Shown here piece after piece: positions 10,901 through 20,400 of a DNA stretch of 64,000 nt. This stretch comes from Fidelibacterota bacterium (GTDB lineage: Bacteria > Fidelibacterota > Marinisomatia > Marinisomatales > UBA1611): the NCBI GenBank assembly GCA_002708715.1, contig PAPB01000038.1, positions 1-64,000 of the forward strand, in the 5' to 3' direction. A model generated the notes under the pieces. That model searched no databases. It had not been told where the DNA came from and saw only the letters and a list, made by a program, of their open reading frames with translations. Both the position numbers and the translations under genes were made by a program. How positions within the stretch are numbered: the stretch's first letter is position 1; every line of letters starts with the position of its first letter.

Positions 10901-12684
10901 AAAATATTGCAGATTTAATTATAGTTGAAATGCACGCAGGAAGCGAGTACTCTTCCGCTCCAGGATCAGATTACGATTTTTTTGAAATTCCAGAAAGATT
11001 TGAAAATCTTAAAATTAATCCCGCTAGTCAATTTGGAATTTTGCCTAATCCAAAATTTGGAACAGAAGTAGATGATTATTCGTGGCGACTTGATCGACCA
11101 CAAATGTGGGATCGCGCAATACGACAATTTGCAATCGATGAAGGCGCTGATCTAGTAATTGTGCATCATCCTCATGTTATTCAAGGTGTTGAGGTTTATA
11201 ATAATAAATTGATCGCACACTCACTGGGGAATTTCATATTTGATCTTAATTATCCAGAAACATATCCATCAATGATTTTAAATGCGAATGCAAATCAAAG
11301 TGGTTTAGTTAACTTTACAATTACGCCTCTATATATAGATGATTATCTAACAAAGCCTGCAAAAGGCGAATTAGGGAATTACATTCTTGATTATATTGCT
11401 ATGAAATCGAAAGAATTAGATACCTATGTACATGTTAACACAGACAATCAATTTGCAACAGTTATTATGGATACGAACCTCCTTCAAATACAGTACATTA
11501 ATTACTCCCTTTCTACTTTAGACTTTAAAGCAATAGAATATAACGATGGCACATATTTCAAATCAGAACCATTAAAAATAAATAAAGCTGGTAGCATATC
11601 TAAATTAATTTCAGGAGATCCTTTAGTCTCGCACTTTCGACTTGGAAAAGAAAAAATATGGATGAACAATTTTGAAAATGAAGGCAGCTCTTTATGGAAT
11701 ATCAATAGTGCTTCAGAAATTTTACAGGATACTATATTCCGTAGAGGAGGAACAGGATTATTGCATATTCGACTTCCTAACTCACCTGAGAATATTGTTA
11801 CAAACTTAGAAAATCGCATACCCTATCGGAATGAAAAATCACATTCTTTACATGGATACATAAAAACATATAATAGTAAAAATGTTACGCTTGAAACCCG
11901 TTATTTTGATGGGCGATCGGGTGAAAGTTTATTTACTTCATCTATAAATGATTCAATTAATGGGACTTATCATTGGAAAAAATATTGGGATGAAATTCCA
12001 AAAATAGATAATGCAGAATTTATAGATATAAGATTAAATAGTGATATCCCTGATTCAGGTATATCATATTCATATTTTGATGATGTAGGATTAATAGAAT
12101 GGGATAGCTTGCAATCTATATCAAGCTATCCCGTGTCCATCATAAATCCAAATAATTATCAATATATCCAGTTTTATACTTCACAAATAGATTCTGAAAG
12201 ATTAGAAATAGAATTACAAAATGCAATTATAGGTGATTTAGAACCACTGGCTTCAAACCCTTTAGTTGTTAAAAATGCTATTACCGTACCAGGGTATTTT
12301 TTCTTTTATGATGAATCAACGGGACCAGTAGGTCAACGAGAATGGTCTTTCCAATCAAATATTTTTTCAAAGTCAAAATTTCCTTCTTTATTTATTGAAA
12401 ACACAGGAGTCTATGAAGTGTCTCTCACAGTAATGGGCTTAAGTGGACAAGAAGACAGTCATACAATTACTATAATCGGTCTTCAAGAAGGAGTTCAACA
12501 ATATGGCTCAGGAGATATAAATGGCGATGGTATAATAACCACAGTAGATGCTCTTTTATGCGCTAATTTTTTACTTCAATTTATAGATTTTCAACCTGTA
12601 GAATTTCTTGCTGCAGATGTAGATGGTAATAGTTTAATCAATATTTTTGATGTTTTTCTCATTTCTGATCTTTCAAGTCAATAG
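7927..12684 (+). CDS. Giant secreted protein: uncharacterised N-terminal region, PKD domain, CapA (PGA_cap) metallophosphoesterase-like domain, C-terminal dockerin-like repeats
   Basis: ORF 1585 aa; LNFVGDIMMGRRFE...ADLTIANLEIPLT...DVVSLANNHILDY...VHHPHVIQGVEVYNNKLIAHSLGNFIFD (CapA); YLWEFGDGHSSHLSNPTHDY (PKD); GDINGDGIITTVDALLCANFLLQF...AADVDGNSLINIFDVFLIS (dockerin). Confidence 0.9.
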   Translation: MKHIFLALIFLSSSYSEIIYEQGSLSDFIAGHSPETSYDNWLSHVTEGIVSEGYNHYGPDWLDIQTNGFGNHRVLPANSPTLNYWKTIFDYFVLGDTVFVDSLLQDSIQSFYYELVIFQDTSHNKTFHILREKLDSSFVDYNLPEINDDDVIGGFQNGWGIYIISPNAIREQILIQVPHPCDDFIAPYIALNMFLQTDAFGFMIAGAGREVAWNEVGSYSNSKSISDPSRYPYTVFQKFQDAVTEPLIGMHPHWPLVFAVHSFDNLTHANRKSIILAAGGQNAFTTKPIRDITDDHLDLVNFTEEHPIAIDQFGNSFPLHVTDYYEVFYDDFCVYDNGINEFPITLASELKGPSNGVQMLSLQSQFSAFSVYEPWVHIELDEKPMLFDELELSDSQVYNNGIYPVGIQNFLMLTEYYDPFITALTLYLDNWETVPDNIPPNRIESITAYNVDNSDQIFLNWFPVYDTNFKSFQIQADTDTSFNNPIIFDLDNYSTLGYMRNDQQFLDGLNNTQEWWLKIRAIDYFENTGDWSEATTNQLPGHTSPDTLLSFNDSISFQSILGEDQDINNFFIDTNHTIPGNSPTLSIFGNTWKSILIEPFAIDSGTVLQVFAKIDSSSEIQAIGFSNGINNIRYALYGSETLNIEQWIPVYQGVNPIGEWSSYRLPLGNDWLAWYDSLSILSEIHFINDHDDLNTAPGNINFSMVRDITPDLPIAPEVSINYEQINTRNEQDIQLVTISFSCTIQDTDSYSFSYLWEFGDGHSSHLSNPTHDYIIEDDHNYTVLLVVEDESGQRGWSSVSIEIDQGNTTFPITLNFVGDIMMGRRFENEDGIITNQGVETLFEPTIDILGNAADLTIANLEIPLTNQGNPHPTKGVVFRCAPENINGLLYGGIDVVSLANNHILDYMEPGMIQTINILNEAGIVHSGAGLNSYEAYLPAFKSLKGQTIAFLSSSDRTGQYNNYQPYLHASENKSGFAYMTPYYIKQQIESVKNIADLIIVEMHAGSEYSSAPGSDYDFFEIPERFENLKINPASQFGILPNPKFGTEVDDYSWRLDRPQMWDRAIRQFAIDEGADLVIVHHPHVIQGVEVYNNKLIAHSLGNFIFDLNYPETYPSMILNANANQSGLVNFTITPLYIDDYLTKPAKGELGNYILDYIAMKSKELDTYVHVNTDNQFATVIMDTNLLQIQYINYSLSTLDFKAIEYNDGTYFKSEPLKINKAGSISKLISGDPLVSHFRLGKEKIWMNNFENEGSSLWNINSASEILQDTIFRRGGTGLLHIRLPNSPENIVTNLENRIPYRNEKSHSLHGYIKTYNSKNVTLETRYFDGRSGESLFTSSINDSINGTYHWKKYWDEIPKIDNAEFIDIRLNSDIPDSGISYSYFDDVGLIEWDSLQSISSYPVSIINPNNYQYIQFYTSQIDSERLEIELQNAIIGDLEPLASNPLVVKNAITVPGYFFFYDESTGPVGQREWSFQSNIFSKSKFPSLFIENTGVYEVSLTVMGLSGQEDSHTITIIGLQEGVQQYGSGDINGDGIITTVDALLCANFLLQFIDFQPVEFLAADVDGNSLINIFDVFLISDLSSQ

Positions 12685-12685
12685 T

Positions 12686-13324
12686 TTAAATAATATGAAA
12701 AATTATATCTTTTAAATTTGAAAATACTTTACGGCCCGTACTTTTTAGCCTTTCATTACTTACATGACCATGATCAATTAAAAAACAATTAATTTTCATT
12801 CTCTCTGCTACTTCACTATCATGTATAGTATCTCCTACTAAAACGACATCTTCTTTATCATATGGGAGATCCTTTATCAATGATAAACCTTGTTGTGTTT
12901 TTCCTTTAGCATATTGATTATTAATCCCAATAATTTTCAAAAAATATTTTTTGAGATTATGATTGGTAACCCATTGTAATAAAAAATCGTGCTTCCCTGC
13001 TGATAATACAGATTGAGTAATATTAAGATAATAAAATTTATTCAATACATATCTTACATCTTTATGTAAAATTGCTTTACTAAAATATTTTCCATAATAG
13101 GCTACAAATTCATCACCTGCAATTTCAAATGGTTCTTTTTCAAAATTAAACCCTAATTTTTTATAGTAGTTTTCAACAGGAAAGGTAAAAACCTTTCTAT
13201 AAGTCTTCTCCGATATTATAGGTAACCCTCTCTTTAATAATCCTTGGTTAATTCCTTCAACACAAAGCCATCGATCATCTAACAGAGTACCATTCCAATC
13301 CCATATAACATGTTTATATTTCAT
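12686..13324 (-). CDS. HAD-family hydrolase (phosphoglycolate phosphatase-like)
   Basis: ORF; HVIWDWNGTLLDD motif I, VVLVGDTIHDSEVAERM motif IV. Confidence 0.85.
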   Translation of the reverse strand: MKYKHVIWDWNGTLLDDRWLCVEGINQGLLKRGLPIISEKTYRKVFTFPVENYYKKLGFNFEKEPFEIAGDEFVAYYGKYFSKAILHKDVRYVLNKFYYLNITQSVLSAGKHDFLLQWVTNHNLKKYFLKIIGINNQYAKGKTQQGLSLIKDLPYDKEDVVLVGDTIHDSEVAERMKINCFLIDHGHVSNERLKSTGRKVFSNLKDIIFHII

Positions 13325-13370
13325 GATTAAAGTTGCGGAGAATTTGTATAAAATGGGATAATTTTAATTT

Positions 13371-13985
13371 ATGAAGCCTACACTTATTTATAATCTAGAT
13401 AAAGCACTAAAACAAGAGCTTCCTGGAAAATCTGCACATTTAAAGATGATGGTAAGACCTCAATATATTTTAAATCAAAACAACACACCAATTCCTGCGG
13501 CGGTATTAATATTACTATATCCAATAAAAAAAGAATGGTATTTCTTTTTAACAAAAAGAACCGAAACAGTTGAGTATCATAAAGGACAAATTTCTTTGCC
13601 AGGAGGAATGGTTGAAAAAAACGAATCCTTTGAAAACACTGCGATTAGAGAGACATATGAAGAAATAGGTATCCAACCTAAAACTATAAAGATTTTAGGT
13701 GCTTTAACTCCTTTCTATATTCCTGTATCAGGATTTGAAATTTTTCCATATGTTGGTTGGATTAAAAACAAACCAAAACTAACCATACAGAATAAAGAGG
13801 TTGCTAAAGTTTTTTCTCTTTCAATAAAAGATCTAATGCAAAAGAAAATAAAGAAAGAAAAAGAATCAGTTATATCAGGTCATCAAGTCAAAATACCATT
13901 TTTTCAATTAAAGGGTGAAATGATTTGGGGTGCAACATCAATGATTATTTCAGAATTTAAATATATTTTAAAAGGTATTATATGA
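13371..13985 (+). CDS. NUDIX hydrolase (CoA pyrophosphatase-like)
   Basis: ORF; Nudix box GGMVEKNESFENTAIRETYEEIG preceded by KGQISLPGG. Confidence 0.88.
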   Translation: MKPTLIYNLDKALKQELPGKSAHLKMMVRPQYILNQNNTPIPAAVLILLYPIKKEWYFFLTKRTETVEYHKGQISLPGGMVEKNESFENTAIRETYEEIGIQPKTIKILGALTPFYIPVSGFEIFPYVGWIKNKPKLTIQNKEVAKVFSLSIKDLMQKKIKKEKESVISGHQVKIPFFQLKGEMIWGATSMIISEFKYILKGII

Positions 13986-14233
13986 ATTTAGGACAGTGGT
14001 TAAAGTCACTATCAACAACAGATCATATTGTATTATTATTGCTATATGGAAGCTGTATTTATTTAAGTAAGATCACACTTCAGAGCTTTATAGAACTTTA
14101 TAATAATAAAAAAAAATATAGTGAATTCAGAATTAAACTACGGATCACGCCCATAGCATTATTAAGTCTTGGTCTTTTTTATAGTATACTAGTTTATCAA
14201 ATACTAGATGCAATGTTTGGGTTTATGCCCTAA
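13982..14233 (+). CDS. Small membrane protein, unknown function
   Basis: 83-aa ORF with two hydrophobic segments, overlapping the end of the NUDIX gene by 4 nt (ATGA). Confidence 0.6.
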   Translation: MNLGQWLKSLSTTDHIVLLLLYGSCIYLSKITLQSFIELYNNKKKYSEFRIKLRITPIALLSLGLFYSILVYQILDAMFGFMP

Positions 14234-14305
14234 GGTTATTACATATTAATTTAATATACTGTATCAGTCAAAATATTTTCATTTTATTAAAAACTATCTA
14301 TAAAT

Positions 14306-15622
14306 ATGTCCAAAAAGAAAAATAAAATTTTCGTACTTGATACAAATGTGATTCTACATGATTCAACATGTATAAAAAACTTTGAAGATAATGATATTGT
14401 TATACCTATTTCTGTTTTAGAAGAGTTAGACCAATTTAAAAGAGGGAACGAGCAAATACATTTTAATGCTAGGGAATTTTTAAGACAATTAGATGAATTA
14501 TCAATTAATGCAAATAATAACATAAATGATAATAATGGAAAAATTAAAGTTGTAATAAATCATAACTGGGATCCTGATGTAAAAGCAGTTTTTAACGAAG
14601 ATTCATCAGATAACCGGATTATTAATTGTGCATATAAAATTCAAAATGAAAACCCTAAGCGTATTGTAATCCTTGTTTCAAAAGATACAAATATGAGATT
14701 AAAATCAAGGTCGTTATCTATAAAAGCTGAAGATTACACAACTGATGCAGTTGAAAATTTCGATAGTGTATATAACAAAAATCAATTTATTGAAAATGTA
14801 GATAGTTTAGAAATTGATTTAATTCAATCATCTGATGGAATTAACCCTGATCAATTAAAATCAATTTCTGATCCTTTGCCTAATGAAAATTTTATTTTAA
14901 GAAATGGAAAAAATTCAATTTTAGCGACTTTTGACCCTTTTCAAAAAAAAATTGTTCAAATTAAAGATCTAACTGCCTATGGAATTAATCCTCGCAATGC
15001 AGAACAATCTTTTGCAATGAATATCCTTATGAACCCTAAAATCCAGCTCATAACATTATCTGGGAAAGCTGGAACGGGAAAAACTTTACTAGCTCTTGCT
15101 ACAGCGCTAGAACAGAGAAAAGATTTTCGTCAAATTTTTCTAGCTCGTCCCATTATTCCTCTTAGCAATAAAGATTTAGGTTTTTTACCAGGAGACATTG
15201 ATTCAAAACTAACACCTTATATGCAACCTCTATTTGATAACCTATCTGTTATAAAACATCGATTCAAAAAAAATGATAAAAGAAATACAAAAATAAAAGA
15301 ACTATTGGATGATGAAATATTATTAATTACACCCCTTGCGTATATAAGAGGTAGAAGCCTACAAAAATCTTTCTTCATTGTTGATGAAGCTCAAAACCTA
15401 ACACCTCATGAAGTTAAAACAATAATTACAAGAGCAGGAGAAGGTACTAAAATTGTTTTTACTGGAGATATTAACCAAATAGATCACCCTTACCTTGATA
15501 AAAGATCTAATGGAGTAACGTATCTAATTAATCGCATGAAAAATCAAACTATATTTTCACATATTAACTTAAAAAAAGGAGAACGTAGTGAACTTGCAGA
15601 ATTAGCAAGCGATTTACTCTGA
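14306..15622 (+). CDS. PIN-PhoH family ATPase
   Basis: ORF; N-terminal PIN (FVLDTNVILHDS) and PhoH Walker motifs (LSGKAGTGKTLLAL, FIVDEAQNLTPHEVKTIITRAGEGTKIVFTGD). Confidence 0.92.
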   Translation: MSKKKNKIFVLDTNVILHDSTCIKNFEDNDIVIPISVLEELDQFKRGNEQIHFNAREFLRQLDELSINANNNINDNNGKIKVVINHNWDPDVKAVFNEDSSDNRIINCAYKIQNENPKRIVILVSKDTNMRLKSRSLSIKAEDYTTDAVENFDSVYNKNQFIENVDSLEIDLIQSSDGINPDQLKSISDPLPNENFILRNGKNSILATFDPFQKKIVQIKDLTAYGINPRNAEQSFAMNILMNPKIQLITLSGKAGTGKTLLALATALEQRKDFRQIFLARPIIPLSNKDLGFLPGDIDSKLTPYMQPLFDNLSVIKHRFKKNDKRNTKIKELLDDEILLITPLAYIRGRSLQKSFFIVDEAQNLTPHEVKTIITRAGEGTKIVFTGDINQIDHPYLDKRSNGVTYLINRMKNQTIFSHINLKKGERSELAELASDLL

Positions 15623-15626
15623 TTTT

Positions 15627-15974
15627 TTAATCTTCCAATATTTTATCTAATTGTTCTTTAGCTTTTTCTTCTACAATCTTTTTTGTAGACTTTTTTGCGT
15701 TTCCAATAGTTTCTGATGCGGCCTTTTTAGCTTTAGACACATTGCCAGAGACTGAATCTTTAAATTCATCTATAGTCTTTGGAACTTCCTGACCTGTATA
15801 ATTCAAATACAAAATATAAGCTATAAGTATAAACCCAACACTAATAATTAGTTTAATAATTTTCTTTATTATTGCATATACTAAAAGAATCCCCAAAATT
15901 GCAAGGATAGCAATATATACAGGGTTAGATAAAACAGTATCAAAAAGTACTTCCATAAGGTCAAATATAATCAA
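15627..15974 (-). CDS. Small membrane protein with Lys/Ala-rich amphipathic tail
   Basis: 115-aa ORF; two hydrophobic segments, then KAKKAASETIGNAKKSTKKIVEEKAKEQL. Confidence 0.6.
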   Translation of the reverse strand: MIIFDLMEVLFDTVLSNPVYIAILAILGILLVYAIIKKIIKLIISVGFILIAYILYLNYTGQEVPKTIDEFKDSVSGNVSKAKKAASETIGNAKKSTKKIVEEKAKEQLDKILED

Positions 15975-16016
15975 GTAACAGGTTTAGGGTTAAGATATTT
16001 CTAACTAATTTTAATT

Positions 16017-16646
16017 ATGAAATATATTTTACAATTTATCTTCATTTCATTTTTAATGGGACAATCAAAATATCCAGCTGATACTTTAATTACATCTAGC
16101 AAAATTACAATTATAAAAAAAATTGGATTACTACCAATTTCCATATGGCAAAGAATATCATATAATTCTAATTATTTTAATTGTCAATTTTATCCTAGTT
16201 GTTCTAATTATGGTGCTAGTGCAATAAACCAATTTGGTATAATTCATGGATCTATTATAGCTACAGAAAGGATTACACGGTGTAACCCTTTTGCAATTTA
16301 TTATCACACAGAATTAAATTTTCCTTTTAAAGAAGATGACGGAAGACTAATTGACCCAATCATTTATGATAGAAATTTAGAATCAAAAAAATCACCTATA
16401 TTAGCAACAACATTATCTTTTATCCCAGGAGCTGGACGATTCTATGCAGGTAGAAAACTAGATGGATTGATGGGACTCTGGACGGTATATCTAACAACTA
16501 GCTCTGCTTATTATGCTAATAAAAATAAAAATCCAATTTTAGGACCATTCTTTTTAGGAATTGCAGGAGTTACATATTTTGGAGAAGTGTATGGTGGTTG
16601 GAGAGCAAATAAATATTATAAAAAAGTAAAAAAAAATAAAATTTGA
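16017..16646 (+). CDS. YidD domain (membrane protein insertion efficiency factor) fused to a C-terminal membrane region
   Basis: ORF; NCQFYPSCSNYGASAINQFGIIHGSIIATERITRCNPF is YidD-like; extended signal peptide and C-terminal GAGRFYAGRKLDGLMGL hydrophobic part. Confidence 0.82.
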   Translation: MKYILQFIFISFLMGQSKYPADTLITSSKITIIKKIGLLPISIWQRISYNSNYFNCQFYPSCSNYGASAINQFGIIHGSIIATERITRCNPFAIYYHTELNFPFKEDDGRLIDPIIYDRNLESKKSPILATTLSFIPGAGRFYAGRKLDGLMGLWTVYLTTSSAYYANKNKNPILGPFFLGIAGVTYFGEVYGGWRANKYYKKVKKNKI

Positions 16647-16965
16647 GCCACCGAGGAGATTCGAACTCCTGACCCACGCATTCTTATTTTCCAAAACTTT
16701 CGTTATGGTAAGGACTATATCACCATCTTCAACTTTACCTGTTAAGATGTTGGGCGCTCAAGATGAGATTATTGATCGTTCTTCTCACTCATTAGTCTCT
16801 ACACCTTACTGATTACTTTTAAGAACTTCACCAGTCTTGGCTCGGTATTGTCATCAACCTTACTTGCTAAGATTCTACCGAATTCACCCAATTTTTCATT
16901 AAACATTTCTGTATAAAGTCGCCAATTTGACGAATGCGTTGCTCTACCAACTGAGCTACGGTGGC
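16646..16965 (-). tRNA. tRNA-Thr(CGU), interrupted by a group I intron; exons 16965-16930 and 16682-16646
   Basis: 5' exon GCCACCG TA GCTC AGTTGGTA GAGC A ACGCA TTCGT; 3' exon AA TGCGT GGGTC AGGAG TTCGAAT CTCCT CGGTGGC T. All four cloverleaf stems pair perfectly once 247 nt are removed. Anticodon loop of the spliced product is UUCGUAA (CGU). G1:C72 and C2:G71 agree with Thr identity. Confidence 0.93.
16683..16929 (-). other. Group I intron (IC3-like, 247 nt, no ORF) inserted after U36 of tRNA-Thr
   Basis: Core elements: P AAUUCGGUAGAAUCUUAGC, Q ACAAUACCGAGCCAAG, R GGUGUAGAGACUA, S GAUAUAGUCC. Manual pairings: P1 exon UCGU/intron GCGA with U.G at the splice site; P3 UUGGGUG/CGCCCAA; P4 UCGGUA/UACCGA; P6 ACUGGU/AUCAGU; P7 GACUA/UAGUC; P8 CAUCUU/AAGAUG; P9 hairpin with GAAA loop. 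Intron ends in G (omega-G). Confidence 0.92.
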
Positions 16966-16976
16966 TTTAAATTTTA

Positions 16977-17315
16977 CTAATATGCTTCGACTTTTAATAA
17001 TTCCACTTCAAAAATAAGTGTTGCTGCAGGGGGAATTACATTTCCAGCACCCTTTTCTCCGTAACCAAGTTCAGGTGGAATAGTAAGTTTTCTTTTACCT
17101 CCAACTTTCATCCCTTTCACACCAATATCCCATCCTTTAATTACAGACCCTACACCAAGAGTAAAAGTAAAAGGCTCTCTTCCATCATTTAATGATGAAT
17201 CAAAAATGGAACCATCTTCCAATTTCCCAGTATAATTCACAACAACTTTATTATAATCCTTAGCTTCATGACCATCTCCAGAAACTAAATTTTCGATAAT
17301 TAATCCATTATCCAT
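16977..17315 (-). CDS. FKBP-type peptidyl-prolyl cis-trans isomerase
   Basis: ORF 112 aa; [16 protein letters not shown]...[32 protein letters not shown]...[14 protein letters not shown]. Confidence 0.95.
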   Translation of the reverse strand: MDNGLIIENLVSGDGHEAKDYNKVVVNYTGKLEDGSIFDSSLNDGREPFTFTLGVGSVIKGWDIGVKGMKVGGKRKLTIPPELGYGEKGAGNVIPPAATLIFEVELLKVEAY

Positions 17316-17444
17316 AGTTATTATATTCCTATTGTTATTACAGCATAATCTTAAAAAATAAAAAAATTTTCAAAGTGAAATAATGAAATTTCATTACATG
17401 TCATCCCCGTAACTATTAAAAAAGCTCTGTAAATTTACCCTGCC

Positions 17445-20400
17445 ATGCTACTGAGACAAACCATATTGGATAAAATGATTAACCAGAAGATTTATATCTT
17501 AAATATAATTTATATAGTAATCACTAGTGGACCTTTACTACTAGCAGATAACCGTCTAAGACTCCAAAGTGCGGACATACTAGAAAGTAAAAATATAAAT
17601 GGTGAATCTGTAAAATTAATCACTGGAAACGTAATATTTACAAAAAATGACATAACTCTAAAATGCAACCAAGGTCAACACTTTGAAAAAAATGATCTTG
17701 CAATTTTATATGAAGATGTTTCAGCTACTCAAGAAGACTTAACTATGATTTGCGATACTATAAAATTTTTTTCAAAAGAAGATAAAATTCTTAACATTGG
17801 GAATTCTCATGTATGGAACCAAGAATATGATTTAAAAGCCGACTCTATTATTATTTTTACTAAAATAGATAGCGGTATTGCAATTGGGAATGTAATCCTA
17901 ATCCAAAAAGGACAAACAATAAAAGCTAATAAAATAGAATATCAAAAAATAAATGAAAAAGACGGTGTATCCTATTCTGCTTCTGGTAATGTTGTTATCC
18001 AAGATTCACTACAAATTGCCACATGCGGGAAAGCGTATTATAATAGGAATAAAGAAACAACAGAGCTTACTCTAAAACCTAAAATAAAAGATAATACCAA
18101 TCGAATTTTATCTGGTGAAAAAATTGTACTTACCTACAATAATGAAGAATTAAAAAATCTATATATACCAAAAAAAGCATTTGCTACAACTCCAATTACA
18201 GGATACAGAGAATCTTTAAACGATTCAATTAAGCTTAATGATACACTGCATTTTAAAGACTACATGGAAGGGACAGAATTAATTAGTTTTTTTAGAGATG
18301 GAATCATTGATTCACTAAGAATACATGGTATGGCTCAAACCCTTTATCATATCTTTGATGACTCAGTATATCAAGGTAAAAACAAAGCCTCTGGTGACAC
18401 AATTATTATGAACTTTTCACATAATGAATTAAACAGATTACATATCTTAAGTGGCGCAGAAGGAAAATATATACCTGACTCCATTGCTAATGATATGGAT
18501 TCCCCTATTATTTATTCAGCAGATCAAATAAAATATCGATTAAAAGATGAAGAATCTGACTTTAATGGAAATGCCCATATCGAGCAAGACGAAACAAAAT
18601 TAAATGCTGGATTTATCAAAATAGATTGGGAAAAGAATATGCTTCACGCAATTCCTATTTTAGATACAGATTCTATAAATACACCAATTCCACCAGTCAT
18701 AAAAGAAGAAAGTCGTGACCCTATGATAGGCGATGAAATGACATACAACTTAAAAACAAAAAAAGGCAAGATTAAACAAGGAAAAACAAAAGCAGATGAT
18801 GGATACTATACAGGAGACCAAATTCGAAATCAATCTAAAAAATCTTTTTTTATTAAAAACTCCACTTATACAACATGTGATCTAGATACTGCACATTTTC
18901 ATTTTGAATCAAGTAAAATGAAAATTATTCAAAATGATATTGTTGTTGCAAAACCTATTATACTTCATATTAGCCAAATTCCTATCTTAGGAATACCCTT
19001 AGGTATTTTCCCTCATAAAGGAGGTCAACGCCATTCTGGTTGGATTATGCCATCCTATGGAGATAATAAAAACCGTGGCCAATATATTCAAGGGCTTGGA
19101 TTTTATTGGGCTCCTAGTGAATTTTGGGATTCAAAATTCACTTTAGGCTTTGGAGACAAACAAGGTGCTACATTTAAAATTAACACCTTATATCATGTCC
19201 GATACAAGTTTAGAGGTAGTATTAATTTTTTCAATAGACAATATTTATCAGGAGGAGAAAAAGATATTCTCGAACTTGGAAAACAACAAAGTACTAACAC
19301 AACGATAAGATGGACACATAAACAAGAAATGCGAAACCATCAATCTTTTAACGCCAATGCTACTTATGCTACAAGTGGTGACTACAATAAAAAATATGGG
19401 TTATCTGCAGTAGAACGAATGAATCAAAAAGCAATCTCTAACATGTCATATTCTAAACGATGGCCAAAATCAAAGAATTCATTTAGTGCTAATTTTTATT
19501 CGAATTTAGATTTACTAATTGATGAAAAAATAAATTCTAATAGTAAATTTTATGTACAACCAAATCGTTCAGGGACACAAATAAATATTGGAAATAAAAG
19601 ATTCCCAAAATTTACGTTTAGACATGGGCAAAGTAATTTAATTCCTACAACAGCAGACAAAAAAAAATGGTATAACACAATTACATGGAATTATGGTGTG
19701 AGTTATACAAATACAAATAGAGATTATTATGAATCTGTGGAAATTGATAGTGCATTTTATTGGGAAAGAAATTCTGATAGCATACCTAAAATAAAAAATG
19801 AAAAAAATGATGGATGGATTCATACTTCAAGCATCAATGCACCTCAAAAAATATTTAAATATATATCTTTTAATCCTAGCATTAATCTTAAATCTGCGTG
19901 GGTCAATAAAACACAAAATGGAATTTGGAACGGATCTTCTTTCGATACACAACAAAAAACAGGATTTGTAACAAGGACCACTGGATCGTTTTCAATGAAC
20001 ACCAATACACAGATTTATGGTCTTATTGGTATACCATTCGGAGCTATTAAAGCTATAAGGCATGTTGTTTCACCATCAATAGGATACTCATGGACACCAG
20101 ATTTTTCTAAACCTTTTTTTGGAAAAAATTTGGGATATATACAATCAGAAAAAGATCCAATCACTGATAATATAGTATTTCATGATAGATTTGCAGGGAC
20201 CATGGCTGGAAGTACCCCTAGATCTGAAAGAAAGTCTATGACATTCAGTGTTAACAATATCTTTCAAGCAAAAATAAAAAGGGGAGATAAAGAAAAGAAA
20301 ATTGATTTATTAAATTGGCGAATGAATTCAAGCTATAATTTTGCAGCTGATTCCATGCACCTAGCGAATCTTCGTTCTAACCTGCGATCTAAAATAGCTG

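Noticed and set aside
16683-16929. Possible homing endonuclease or other ORF inside the intron
   Set aside because: 247 nt is filled by core helices and no ORF of useful length is present.
16646-16976. Region initially looked like a degenerate tRNA pair or remnant
   Set aside because: The two halves form one perfect tRNA after removal of a group I intron, so it is not a pseudogene.
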